From Pithys albifrons albifrons (lineage: Eukaryota; Chordata; Aves; Passeriformes; Thamnophilidae): a stretch of DNA of 64,000 nucleotides. Shown here piece after piece: positions 39,330 to 50,438 of the stretch. The DNA is taken from NCBI RefSeq assembly GCF_047495875.1, contig NC_092458.1, forward strand, positions 113,881,727-113,945,726, given 5' to 3'. Below the pieces are notes generated by a model, which had not been told where the DNA came from, made no database searches, and saw only the letters and a list, made by a program, of their open reading frames with translations. Made by a program: the position numbers and the translations under genes. The number at the start of each line of letters is the position of its first letter. Position 1 is the first letter of the stretch.

Positions 39330-39449
39330 CCTACAGCATCCAGCATTTCCCAGGAGGTCTCCCATCCAAGTACTAATCCGGAGCTGACCCTGCTTAGCTT
39401 CTGAGATGTGACGGGATCGGATGTCAGGGAGGCACTTAACTGCCTATGC
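39330..39449 (-). pseudogene. 5S rRNA-derived segment (full length, decayed)
   Basis: Read on the minus strand, the roughly 120 bases match vertebrate 5S rRNA from end to end. The inner part is best kept: CAGAAGCTAAGCAGGGTC (internal control region), TTAGTACTTGGATGGGAGAC and CTGGGAAATGCTGGATGCTG then TAGG. The first 35 bases are more diverged. By eye about 80 percent identity from the middle to the 3' end. It is not a working rRNA gene because several paired positions are changed. It lies within the LTR-type element at 38731-40238, antisense to it. A 13-base palindrome (39313-39325) adjoins its 3' side. It could be a retroposed 5S copy or the head of a 5S-derived SINE. Confidence 0.8.
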
Positions 39450-41460
39450 ATTATATTGTAGTTTGCTTTTAATTTTCTCTTTTCTGTATAAATACATATA
39501 TAGTTAGTTTAAGTTTAAGCCTGTTTCCAGGGTGTTTTTATCCCTTTCTCCCTTTTCCCAGCTGGGAAGGGGAGGGAGACTGACTCTGTGTTGGGCTTTT
39601 TGCCAGCTCAACCTAAGACAGATAAATGTTGGAGAATGCAGGCATGACCAAGGACATTGGCAGGTGTCCCGGCAGCTTGGCAGGTCTCCTGTTAATTGTT
39701 TTGTAAACTATCAGGAGTTTATCTCATTGTTTTGGTAAATGTAGAATATAAACAATGTTTTCTTGTTGGTGGGTGTTTGTTTTAACTGTTTCACTGACTG
39801 TCTCTGTGAGTTCAGACAGCTCCAACTGTACCTACTGTGAATGCACTCAGTCCAGAGAGAGGCCTTACAGCCCAAGAGACCAGTTTTTCACTCCTTCTCT
39901 ACCCAGACAAAGAGCAAACCCCGACTGTGGGTCACGTGGTGAACTGTGGTCCTTCTTATGTGACCAGGGGGAAGACATGAAGAGGTGAGACAGCCAATCT
40001 ACTCCTATGCTTGAGGCTCAAGTATGGAAACCAAACCAGAAGAAAGCTGGTAAAAAGCTGTCCACATGTTGAACAGCAATGAGGCTGCCCTGCTTCCAGC
40101 CAGGAGGAGGAAGACAATCGAGTCTATTGGACATTGCTGAACCAGAGGGGTGGCCAAGGCTGTCCCTCTACACTGACTCATGGTGACAGCCAGTGCCCCA
40201 TGTGGGCAGTTGGCATTTTGCCAGCTCAACCCAAGACACAGAGCCTTCTGCCTTCTCCTGCAGCACAGCAGTGCTGCACCACCTCATCCCTTCCACTTTA
40301 TAGAACTTGGACTTTCTGGGGCTTGGGGTGAAATTTGTGGATAATTTATGTAGTCTTTTTTCATTCAATAATTATGGCTCTCAAATTTTTTTTAAAACCT
40401 GAGTGACCCCAAAATATTTTCTTTCTAACTTTCACTGCTTATTTTGTACCTGAGAAACGCATATTTTGATAGGATGGCGTGGCTGTAACAGAAATACCTA
40501 CTATTTTTATATTACCTTTAAACAAACATTACAAAACAATAATAAAGTTTGTTGACACCTTGGGGAAGAACAGAACTGCAAATGATGATTTTTGGGCTTA
40601 CAGGTGTCTATGATCACCTTTCCTGTAAAACACAAACACTAATGCTGGAGCACTGACTTAGCTGTTTGTTCCTGCTTTCTGAATGCAATTTTCATGGGCA
40701 GGGCATTCCATAAACCTACTGAAATTCCATTCCAAGAGCATTAATTCAGGAGCTATACTTTCCTCTTCTTCTTAGTAACTTTTGTTTTCCAAACATTATA
40801 TTGCAACAAGGAAAAAACAGGAATTATTCACAACATGTTTGTTGTAATTACTGCAAGGTAAGGGGACATTATTGTTTTATACACACAATATTTCTCTTTA
40901 AAAGAAAAATATAAGTATTGCAAATCAGCAAACAACATGGCTTAGTTGAGACAGTAAGTTTGAAAAGAATGTAACTTTTTTAATTTATTACTGAAGGAAG
41001 TTGGCATTAAAGAAACTACATGCAAATTGGTAAGTCTTTTTACTTAATACTTAAATGATCACTAGATATTTCAGCATTTCAAAAAAGTCCACAACACACT
41101 AAAAATGTTAAATTTCAGTGGCAAGGGGTATCTCTTGGCAGCTGCAACAGTCATGAAGAGTAAGACATTTTGTAGGTTATTCTGGAATTTTAGTAAATCA
41201 TTTGCAAGTGCACAATAAGTTGCAAAGTGTTTACATTTTATTTCCTTTAAAATGGGAAATTCATCTCTTCTGGTACCAAAATCAGTGAGCCTTCACCAAA
41301 TAAATACTTGTGCAAAAAGAAGACTATAACTGATATTTTTCAAGACAATTTGACTTCATTGTCAATTTAGTTACATTTGTGGTTTTCTCCACTTGTCCCT
41401 AAGCAACCTCTCCAGTCCCTTTCATAAGAACCTGCAAAGACATCACTTGAGTGAAGAATC

Positions 41461-41595
41461 ACAGAATCCCAGACTGTTCTGAGTTGGAAGGGACCCACAG
41501 GGATCATCGAGTCCAACCCTTCAGTCAATGGCCCACACAGGGGATTGAACCCATGGCCTTGGCATTATTACAGCCAAGTTTTAACACACTGAACT
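41461..41595 (-). mobile_element. tRNA-Ile-derived SINE (TguSINE1-like)
   Basis: Same build and orientation as the copies at 9661 and 55785: minus-strand tRNA-like head (GTAATAATGCCAAGGCCATG, then GGTTCAATCCCCTGTGTGGG) and CR1-like tail (GGACTCGATGATCCCTGTGG to ACAGTCTGGGATTCTGT). It lies 218 bases past the donor of exon 41813-41998. Confidence 0.82.
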
Positions 41596-41812
41596 GATCT
41601 CAGAGTCAAGAGGATTATCAAAAATCAAAGCAGATAAGTTATGCATTTCCTATTATGGCCCCACACTTTGCAGTCTCACCTTCATGGTTTGGAAGGTTTC
41701 TGAAAACTGTAATCCCTATTGAAAGTGGACATTGATGCTTCATCCTGATATTAAATGACACGGAATGGGAAAAGAAGCAGGAAATTATTGACTGAAGATA
41801 CGAAGAACTCAC

Positions 41813-41998
41813 TTTTTGTAACGACTCCCTCGAGGCGGATGATGTTTGGGTGGTCAAACTGCCCCATGATGCTGGCCTCTCTCAGGAAGTCCCTCCTCTG
41901 CCTGTCCACGTAGCCACCCTTCAGGGTCTTGATGGCAACAGGGATCTCTCTCTTGCCTGGGGTCTTCAGGCGCCCACTGCACACTTCTCCAAACTCAC
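41813..41998 (-). CDS. EPHA6: EPHA6 exon: kinase N-lobe (ATP loop, VAIK lysine, helix C)
   Basis: This 186-base exon follows TGTCAAAG and ends ACAAAAA|GTGAGT. Its first two bases complete the split Gly of the glycine-rich loop (GAGEFGEV). It then encodes [40 protein letters not shown] and [16 protein letters not shown]. The Lys of VAIK is the ATP-anchoring lysine and the Glu of REASIMGQF is the helix C glutamate that pairs with it, so the N-lobe looks catalytically intact. [20 protein letters not shown] with KGGY is, from memory, the EPHA6 wording; Tyr-Val at GGYVDRQ differs from Tyr-Met in the human protein as I recall it. A single A is left over and joins GC of the next exon to give Ser. 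Confidence 0.96.
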
Positions 41999-42148
41999 CT
42001 TTGACAGAGAGAACATTGTCACATCAGTCGCTGCCTGCACAAAGAAACACTCATGAGCCTCACACATCCCTCAGAAGGGGGTGGGATGGTCAAGCCCCTG
42101 AGTTTTAGCACATCCCTGGAAAGCAAAATATTCAGCAGTTCTTCACCA

Positions 42149-42651
42149 CGTGAGAAGTATGAGTGTGATTTGTGTCAGTAAAACAAATGGGTTATTGGGG
42201 CTCCAATAGTGACATCAGAAGAAACACATGGCCAGCCAATTACACAAAAATTCCAACTTACACCCGCATGGAGAGATAAACAGGATAGTGTTAAATCACT
42301 TTATCTCCTGTAACTATGTCAAGGACCACATGAGTTGTAACAGGAAGGTTGAAGAGTTAAACTGTCCCACATCTGAGGGGAACAGAATTTCTGGTGGGGT
42401 TATCATTAGAGCTGTAAAAGTGACTTAGCTATAGTGGTATATGTTAAACTGCTTAACAATGTACTTAGAATGCTTGTGCATGAGTCGAATGAATATGTAT
42501 GTAGAGACTAAATAAATGTCAGAGTTACTCTGTGTTCGGGGAGCAATGGCCAGAAATGCTTGTGTCCACCCTACCCAGCACGCTGAAATTGCTTTGATCA
42601 TATAATAAACTTTAATTGAAAACCTGTGAGGTTGAGACTTTGTTTCTTACA
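42149..42651 (+). mobile_element. Solo LTR (503 bases), copy 2
   Basis: It aligns along its whole length with the LTR at 23867-24371. The first base has decayed (CGTGAGAA) and the end reads TTCTTACA. Flanks ACCA and ACAA would be a 4-base target duplication with one change. It begins 150 bases from the acceptor side of exon 41813-41998. The two LTRs are 17.8 kb apart with a host exon between them, so they are independent insertions and not the two ends of one provirus. Confidence 0.8.
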
Positions 42652-42964
42652 ACAACAAATGATCACCTTCCTGTCGAGCCACAGCAGGAGGTCGTGGGAA
42701 CTTGCACAGTCCCTGCAGCAGCCCAACCATCTGCCCTCCATGGGGAGGTTCATCTGGATTAACGACACTTTGGGACTGAACTCTGATGTCAATATATATG
42801 TGAAACGTAACTGAGAAGCCATGAGGAGGAAATGTAATGACACTTAGATTTTTATTCCAATGATGACAATGTATCTATCCAAAATACCTACTTATAGCAA
42901 TATTTATTTCCTTGCATTCCCTTTACACATTTACTAACAGAGTTTCTACAGAAATCACAACTTT

Positions 42965-43284
42965 CACAGAATCATAGAATGGATTGGGTTGGAAAAGACC
43001 TCCAAGATCATCAAGTCCAACCCTTGGTCCAACTCCAGTCCCTTTACCAGATCATGGCACTCAGTGCCACGGCCAATCTCAGCTGAAAAACCTCCAGGGA
43101 TGGGGAATCCACCCCCTCTCTGGGCAGCCCATTCCAATGCCTGAGCACTCTCTCTGCAAAGAAGTTTTTTCTGCTCTCCAACTTCAATTTCCCCTGGCAG
43201 AGCTTGAGCCCATCGTGCCCCCTTGTCCTATTGCTGAGTGCCTGGGAGAAGAGACCAACCCCCACCTGGCCAGAACTTCCCTTC
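42965..43284 (-). mobile_element. CR1 LINE, 3' fragment
   Basis: Reverse copy from the tail complement (CACAGAATCATAGAATGG) to CCAGAACTTCCCTTC. The minus strand encodes GVGLFSQALSNRTRG through RHWNGLPREGVDSPSLEVFQ without a stop over 73 residues, so it is relatively young. Confidence 0.92.
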
Positions 43285-44072
43285 CTTTGATCTTGAAGTC
43301 ACTCAGAAATTTTTTAAAGCCCCTGGAGGCCCCCAGGTCAATTTTCAGTCAGTCACAATTCAGTCAGTGAAAAACAACATTCACAAAAGTATTTCCAAGC
43401 ACTTCTCAGTGCAGGGAACTTTCATAGCAAAACTGAATTTTTTACCCTGGTTATTCTGGAATCAGAACCGCTAAAAACCAAAAAAAAGAGTAATGAACAG
43501 ATAAATACCCAACTGGAGGAAATAAATTGCTACCTCCCTCCATTAAGTGTTTGAAATAGTTTTCCTTAAACTCTGAGGACAGAAGAAAAGCAACCAAAGC
43601 AGGCAAGCTCTATCCTGTAACAATGTGCCCTCAGGTATGAACCAGCCCTAGAAGACACAGACCTTAAAGGCAGAAGCTTCACTTCATAACTCCCTGATCT
43701 TACAGGATTAGAATGGATATTGTCATACAGCTTTTACTTTATTGGGTTCTGCCACTTCCACTAAAACAAAACAAAGTTTTATTAGTCAATAAGATCCAGA
43801 AGAGTGGAAGGATCAAAAGAACAGTTTCACAGCTTGCCTTTCACTTCAAAGACAGAGGTATCATCCAGTGCAAGAGGACAATTAGCAGATGCTGAACATA
43901 ATCTCTGAACAAATTAGCAGCTTCTTAAGCAGATGAAAAGAGTCAAGTGTCCCAGGTCTTCTTTAGACAGATCCCCCCTCCCTTAGCCCAATTTGTTTTA
44001 TTTCTACTTAATTTTCAAATATAAATCAGAGCATGTGCTTCCCTCAAGATGTGTGCAAATATAACAAACATG

Positions 44073-44185
44073 TCACAGAATCCCAGAACATGCTGAGCTG
44101 GAAGGGCCCCCCAGGGACCAGGAGCTCTCAGCCCTGCACAGAACTGTCCCCAGAGTCCCACCCTGTGCCTGCCACTGCCATCAGA
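44073..44185 (-). mobile_element. CR1 3' end of another subfamily
   Basis: TCACAGAATCCCAGAACATG, then CTGAGCTGGAAGGG and CCCTGCACAGAACTGTCCCC are typical of a different CR1 3' end in reverse orientation. The body is missing. Confidence 0.65.
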
Positions 44186-47100
44186 TAATGCTCTGGGAAT
44201 CTTTGGACAAAAGGGGAACTTGTGTAAGGCTTTTCCTACGTGGTTTTGCCCCTTTAGAAGGCTCTCCTTAAAAGTTTTCTTGCCCGAGTGCTGCCACTGA
44301 AAACGCAGTAGGTGATCTGGACTTGTGAAGTGCTGCCATAAAAGAAAGTCACCAAACCTGAATGCTTGGAAGGAAATGTTGCATATCAATCTTCTGATTT
44401 ATCCAGCAGGGCCAAAACACACCTCCAAAGCCATGGCCTTATTGCACCTTACTGCTTTTTCAAACTTAAATGCCTAAAATGAGAAAAAATTCCAATGTCT
44501 CTCTCCTGATGACACAGTAAGAAGCAAAAATACCAGAGCCTTAATATCCAGATTTTTAAAGAAATGTGATCAATAAACCTGCAGAACTGCAAAATCTTAT
44601 TTTTTAAAATAATTTGGAAAGCATGGGTTATAGAATAAACTGTTTTGCTACTAAAAGATTGTACAAGAGTACTACAGCTTCAGAATTTCATAAATAATGG
44701 CATTCATCCCTCGGGGACTGTAAAAGGCTGTTCACTAAGTGGTTTTAAATAAATTCTACTGAAGGAGGCAGAAGGAGGACTTTCAATTCCAAGATTCATT
44801 ATCTGTACAACATCTAAAGCAGGGGAAGGAATATTGTGTCTTCTCCCTGACCTGTTCCCTTTACCTTTTTTGGGTGCATGATTTGTAAAGTTGGGAAGGA
44901 TTTTCCCTCCCCTTGGATACTGGGATTCAAAACCTGGATAGAAAAACAGGTTTTTTTGTGCCATGATGTCAAACAGGCAGTAAGGGATCATCAGCTCCCA
45001 GAACAGACACAGTTCCTACATTTAGAACCCTAAAGAGTGTGCAATAACTTCTAGTTCTGCTTTAGACTAGATGGAGATCAATGATAAAATTTAAAGCATT
45101 GAATTATTTACACCGAGAGTTTGACAAGATCTCAGCCCAGAGTAACTTTCCAAGGCTTTGGTTCACATGAAGAATTTCCAGTGTTTCTGAAGTCAAAGGG
45201 GAATGTGTTCAGCAAAAGGGATTTTTAAAAGCTAAGAATCTAAGTCTCATTGCTCAAGTCTGGAAATAAACAAGATAAATGTTGCCCCTGCAGCAGCAAA
45301 GGTTCCTGGCTGTGAGTGTAATGAGCAGAAAGTGAGAGCCAGATGTCAATGGAGTCGACAGCTTTCCCTGCTCCAGGGAAAAGGCCGATGATAACTAGGG
45401 AAAAAAATAGAGCTCCCTGTCTGTTTAGTTTTCAGAAAATGTAAATGCAAACCACACATCCCTTTTCTCATCCAGTCAGAAAACGTGTGTTGTTTCAAGT
45501 GGAATAGGAGTAGTCAGGCACTGAGGGGTCTGATGTTGCTACACGGGATGCAAACAAATGTCTGGCAGCACAGAGAGTTGCTGTGGGTACAACTGAAAGG
45601 TCACAGCACCAAACACATTTTCCCATTTCAGTCATTATACCTGTGGGAGAACCAGCAGGAGGTTTAGATGATAAAAGGAATATAGTTACTCTCTGGGAAA
45701 AACTGAAGAGTTGGTCTCTTCCTTGATGAGTTGCAACATTTGAAACAAGAAAATGAGAGACTTATTTTAAGACAAAGTACCTCTGGGAATTCTTTTCTTG
45801 AAGAGATGCTGAAGCCTTAAACCAAACAGGAAGAAGTGATGGGGCAGAAAAGAGTGTCATGGGCAAGACAGACTCAAATAACATGATCAAATGTCAGTAG
45901 GGGCAGAAGCTCAACATCAGAGTCCCTGAAATGGAGCATGTGAAGAAAACCTACACTAATGAATAGATGGCAAATTGTGGGCACTGGCAAAAAGGCACAG
46001 GGTGATCCTTGCAAAGATCACAACCAATGTGAGACCTGATGGAATATTTAATATTAGTGATAAAAACAAACAGCCAAGAGTTTTGAATCCAAGAGTATGC
46101 AACAATAAATTAAACAATACTAAAATTTTTCCATAAGGAGTAGATTAAATACAAGAGAATCCCACCATTTCAATATAACTATTTCTAGAATGTGAACTTC
46201 ATTAATACATGTTTATTCAGTTGATGTTATCAGAAGAAAAATAAGCCAAGCAGGGAACACAAATAGGTCCTGTTTTACCTTTTGTATTGTAATCTGCTTA
46301 TTATTATGAATTTATGAATTTTTTATCAACCTACAAATTGTATTTTGGTTGGGAACTGTCTCCCATATTGCCTTTTACCCTCCTGATTGAACCCAGACAT
46401 CAGGAGAAGATATTTGAAGACCAACAAAAGAGACCATTAACAGCTATTAAACTGGGTAGCCTTTCATTCAACCAAAAGGTCTATAAAAAAGAAGTTTTAT
46501 TTCTCAGATGAAGCAGATGTAAGGTAGGAGATGATGGGAAGCTGCTCAGGGGCAGCAATCTGTAGCCTAATGCAGATATTTCGTGTCTACACGTGCAGTA
46601 AGTAAAGCCTGAATAACTTAGAGAGGACTTGGCAAATTATGTATGGAGTTCGCTTTATTTTGACCAAAGCCCCAGAAAAAAGGTCAGTAATTCAGTGTTT
46701 GCAGATGTGCTGGAACACCAAAAGCAATGTCAGAGTGGGAGTTTCCATTAACTGTCTCCCCAGAATGTTGTGGTTGCCTTCAGAATCATCAGCTCGAAGT
46801 CAGCCAGGAGGCTTGGAGAAGGATTTTAACAGAGGTTGCACTAATTCATTGTCTTTGCCTCAAATCTCATGAGCTCAGCATCCTTTCTTAAACTGCAGTG
46901 CTTTGCTTGCTTATTCCTACCTGCCTAATGATATGATCTTGCAATAGCAAAGTCTCTTAAATCTATTAATAAACACAGAGACATTATCTATTTATTTTGG
47001 CTCTGAAATCTTTGACTGTTGCAGGCCAAGTGTCATTTGGATCTTTGTAACCACTAAAGGTTATTTTCCAATCTGCTGTTTCTGCTTGAAGTTCTTGCTG

Positions 47101-50100
47101 CTTTTTCAGTTTGACCATTTGTTGCCACTTTCTCTAAACCTTTTTTTAAGCATCTGATGGGAAAATTATCATTATTTGGAGCAGCCAGAGTGGTATTTTC
47201 CTCTTTTTTATATCATGTAATACCACCTTTATGTTACGGGGATTTGGCACCAAAGCAACAGACCTAATTGTGTAAAAAGGAGAACAAATGACTGCAGAGA
47301 AATCCCAGTATCCTGTGAACATTCAGGTGTCTCTGCACAGCAGAGGGTGAGGAGGGAAATACACCCAGAGGCTCTTACATTTTGCACTCCTAAGCAGAGG
47401 CTGAAACACAAAAATAACAAATAGAAAGTCTTTCTTTTTCAAGTCTGTGGTGCAGGTGCACCTGAGGCAAGTCAGATTTTAACTTCTGACAGTGCTGTGA
47501 TCAGAAATGGGATAATTGGTGGCTTTGGACCTGACTATTCCACTGAAAAAAAAATCTGGAAACTGCTTTCAGAAGAAGATCAGTTTTAAAAATTCCATGA
47601 CCAGAAATGCTAGAATTTATTTTTTTTCCCAAAATATATTCAATTTTTTCACTTAGGCATTTTTGAAATGAAACCTTTCAGTTCTTGAATGGAAATAATT
47701 TTTTCTTTGAAAAAATTAAAGCTAAAGAAATTAAAAATCAAAATCATTGACCAAAATAAAATGTTAAAACAGAACAAATTTAAGGAATATATCTGGCAAC
47801 TGGATTCTTGAAAGATATTGATGTTTCATTTTGTAAAAGATGTTGATTCTTGGTTTCACTTAAGAGAAAATTCTAAACATAATTTTAAAGTAATTTTCCT
47901 GTGATAAGAAATCCATTTTATATTCGGTTGAAATGCTTAATACAGAATTAGAGAGAATGCATAAAACAGTTTTAGGACTGCGGATTATCCTGATAAATTA
48001 TGTCCCTCAGCAGCTATGGCAGAACTGTGTAAGAGTTTGTAGTCTCCACGCCTCACTCATGGTATTTCACCTGTATCTTCCCTGCATGGAAATAGGTTTA
48101 AATTTTATAGCAAATAGTTTGCAAATCCTGCTGGGTGAATATTTTTGAAGGTGGCAAAATGCCCAAGTGACTTTAGAAAAAATAAAAAGCATAAAAATAA
48201 ATCATGTCAAAGTATTCCAGTGATGTGAACTACAAAGGGAAACAGAATTTTCTCTCTTAGGCTGATACTTTTCTCCCCTGTCTCTTAACAGGTCTGGCTT
48301 CACTTCTGGTACATTATTTACATGGCATTTTTTCCAGTGCATAAAACACTTCTTAGCAACACTGAAGCTGTTTCCATTCTTACAGTGTAGGAACAGATCA
48401 ATAAATGAGGGATCTCAACTGAAAAATACTCCTCCTTTCTAGAGCGAAATGTGAAGAAAAGATAAAAAGGAAGGATCACAGATCATTATATCAGTAATTT
48501 TCCTGACAATCCTTGTTAGCACGACTTCTTTGCTGGGTTCACTGTGAGTAAATTAAAATAAGCTTTTTTTCCCCACTGAATCCCTTCTACAAGATGTAAC
48601 TGATATAAGTCTGTTGAACTGTGAATTATTTCAGTTGTTTTTCTTCATGGCATTGAAGTTTAAGAGAGTAAAAAAGTTAATTATTAAGTGAAAAAACAGC
48701 CCAGTGGCTCAAAGATGGGCACTGGAGTGTGGAACATACTAAATAATGCTCCAGAAATAAAAAGACAGTGAGGTGCAGTCAGTCTTGTGAGCACCTTTAA
48801 CACAGCAATTTCCAAAAGGGAGTCACTTTAACACCTTAAGGACACAGAGAAATATCCATACTGTGTCATATAAAGACAGGGAGTGTAATTCCTTTGCAGG
48901 AAAATTACATTTCAGAGCTGGATTCTGTTCCTACTTCATCCAAATTTCTGACACAGACCTTTAGCTCTGCCACTTCCCCTCCTGTGGGGGTTGAGAAATG
49001 CTTCTCAGCCACTGACAGTGCAGGGGACAACACAGAGGATGGGATGTACCAAAGCAACTCCAGACCCTCCCTGTCTGGCTGGATTTTTGTTTTAATTTGT
49101 TATTATAACTGTGAGAAATGTTGGTCCTAAGCCGTGCACTGACATCCTTTAGGGAGGTAAGTTTGGAAGGGCTTTCTCCAGCCTTGTCTCTCCAAGTCCT
49201 CAGGAAACTGAGCCAAGAGTCTCAGGTTCTGCTCAACAATGGTCAGAACCCAAGTGACAAGAAACAGCCTTACCAGACTGTTCCTTCCAAGTGTTTCACT
49301 TTTGTTGTGCAGCCTCAAAGGTGTGTTTTAAAGCCACGAGCCTTCAGCCCTACAAAGACTTGCCAAAAGTCAATGTGTGGCAAGACTTGCACATCATTTT
49401 CCTGAGCAGAAAAACCTGACAATTAAACCAAACCTTAGGCAAGAGGGTAACAGTTAATGTACAAAAGCAAGATCCTTGGAAACACAAGGGGCATGTTATT
49501 CCCCCCAGGGAAAAAAGAGCAATATACATTAAGGATTAAGGAACTCCTGTGTGAAATGGCCCATAACCCCAGTGAGATGCTCTCAGCTGAAGGTGAACAC
49601 TCCACAGATGAGAATAGTCTAAAAGAATTGCTCAGATGTAATTCCTTTCTTTCTCCACTTGGACAAAGAGGGATATAGGAGGAGACCATGAAGCTATTTT
49701 TCCATTCATCCTGCTTTTCAAGTTCCCATCACCTTTCATACTGTCTATACTCCATCAGAATTTCCCCTTCCAATGATCCTTCTCCACACAGGAAAACCTA
49801 TCCCAAACCAGCCTCTCCTTTTCTCTGCTCACACTCCTCCTGCTTTTTATTTGAGAATCTTTTTTTCTCAGTCTTCCACATCCTGAACTTTTCTCCCCCA
49901 CAGCAAGGAATTCTGGCCTAATTTCCCCCTCAGTGACTGAGAACACAGGACAATAACTGTGCCAAAAGCTGAGTGACACAATGTTTTGAGCACATCTGGA
50001 AAAACAAACAAAACCCCCCAACAAACAGGGCAAAAAAACAACCCTACCCCAAAAAATGATACAGCCTTAAAAAAGGCTTAGGATAAATCATTCCCTTTGG

Positions 50101-50312
50101 AGAATCTCCCTGTGAAGAACTCCTGGTTTGAACGTTTGGAACATCAGCCAAATGCAACCCCTCCTACACACCACACTGGAGAGAGAATTGCTGCTACCAC
50201 AGAAATACACCCATATTTTGTACTCTGTTTGCCCCCTTCTGTTGTCCTGGTGACTCAGGAAAAGCAGCCTTGCCATGCCTGGACATTTTCTTTTAAGTGG
50301 GTATAGTTTTAC

Positions 50313-50438
50313 CTGCCCCAATAACTCTTTCAATGCGAATCCTTGAAGGATCTATCTCCTTGGCAAACTCATGGACAGCAAGAGATGGGTCTTCATACGT
50401 GTCTGGATCGATGTATGTTTTGAGTCCTGGGAAACGCA
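50313..50438 (-). CDS. EPHA6: EPHA6 exon: juxtamembrane tyrosines and start of the kinase domain
   Basis: The exon follows the acceptor TCTCTTTTTTGCAG and ends GGGGCAG|GTAAAA. It encodes [20 protein letters not shown], then [20 protein letters not shown] and GAG. The two tyrosines in [11 protein letters not shown] are the conserved Eph juxtamembrane sites whose phosphorylation relieves autoinhibition and recruits SH2 proteins. IGAG is the first half of the glycine-rich ATP loop; the loop is finished by EFGEV in the next exon, with the second Gly codon split between the two. Third-position G or C is only about 16 of 42, far below exon 2742-2951. Length (126 bases) and phases fit the Eph gene pattern. 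Confidence 0.95.

Larger units (their letters stand above)
38731..40238 (+). mobile_element. LTR-type element with inverted ends and 5-bp target duplication
   Basis: The element begins TGTTATGGGTTTAGCTGG and ends CCAGCTCAACCCAAGACA; the ends are inverted repeats matching at 15 of 18 positions. The flanks are a perfect 5-base direct repeat, CAGAG (38726-38730 and 40239-40243), as expected of retroviral-type integration. A second copy of the right end (TTTTGCCAGCTCAACCTAAG then ACA) occurs inside at about 39598-39620. The simplest reading is a 5' LTR (38731-39620), a short internal remnant, and only the right end of the 3' LTR, after internal deletion. Alternatively it is one long LTR with a duplicated end. 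There are no retroviral genes. The family is related to the LTR at 2064-2668. It contains the 5S-derived segment. Confidence 0.65.
12700..41812 (-). other. EPHA6: EPHA6 intron between exons 41813-41998 and 12638-12699
   Basis: This is the largest complete intron here, 29.1 kb. It contains a probable LTR (about 16026-16986), a solo LTR (23867-24371), the 38-bp minisatellite, CR1 fragments at 27990-28110, 28279-28783, about 32336-32398, 33100-33930 and 35317-36090, an older CR1-like stretch (about 32715-33010), the LTR-type insertion with the 5S-derived segment (38731-40238), and a SINE (41461-41595). Large unlabelled parts (12700-16000, 17100-23800, 25300-27900, 28800-32300, 36100-38700, 40250-41450) are AT-rich and show no exon or repeat I can name. 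Confidence 0.8.
41999..50312 (-). other. EPHA6: EPHA6 intron between exons 50313-50438 and 41813-41998
   Basis: This 8.3-kb intron contains a solo LTR at 42149-42651, starting only 150 bases from the exon 41813-41998 acceptor, a CR1 fragment at 42965-43284 and a short CR1-like 3' end at about 44073-44185. From about 44200 to 50300 I see no recognisable repeat, exon or RNA gene; open frames there are short and unconvincing. Confidence 0.8.

Noticed and set aside
23867..42651. The two similar LTRs as ends of one 18-kb provirus
   Set aside because: A host exon and many unrelated repeats lie between them, no retroviral genes are present, and each has its own possible target duplication.
45480..46200. 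Purine-rich stretch considered as an old retroelement or pseudogene
   Set aside because: No recognisable protein wording, repeat ends or RNA structure; left as intron.
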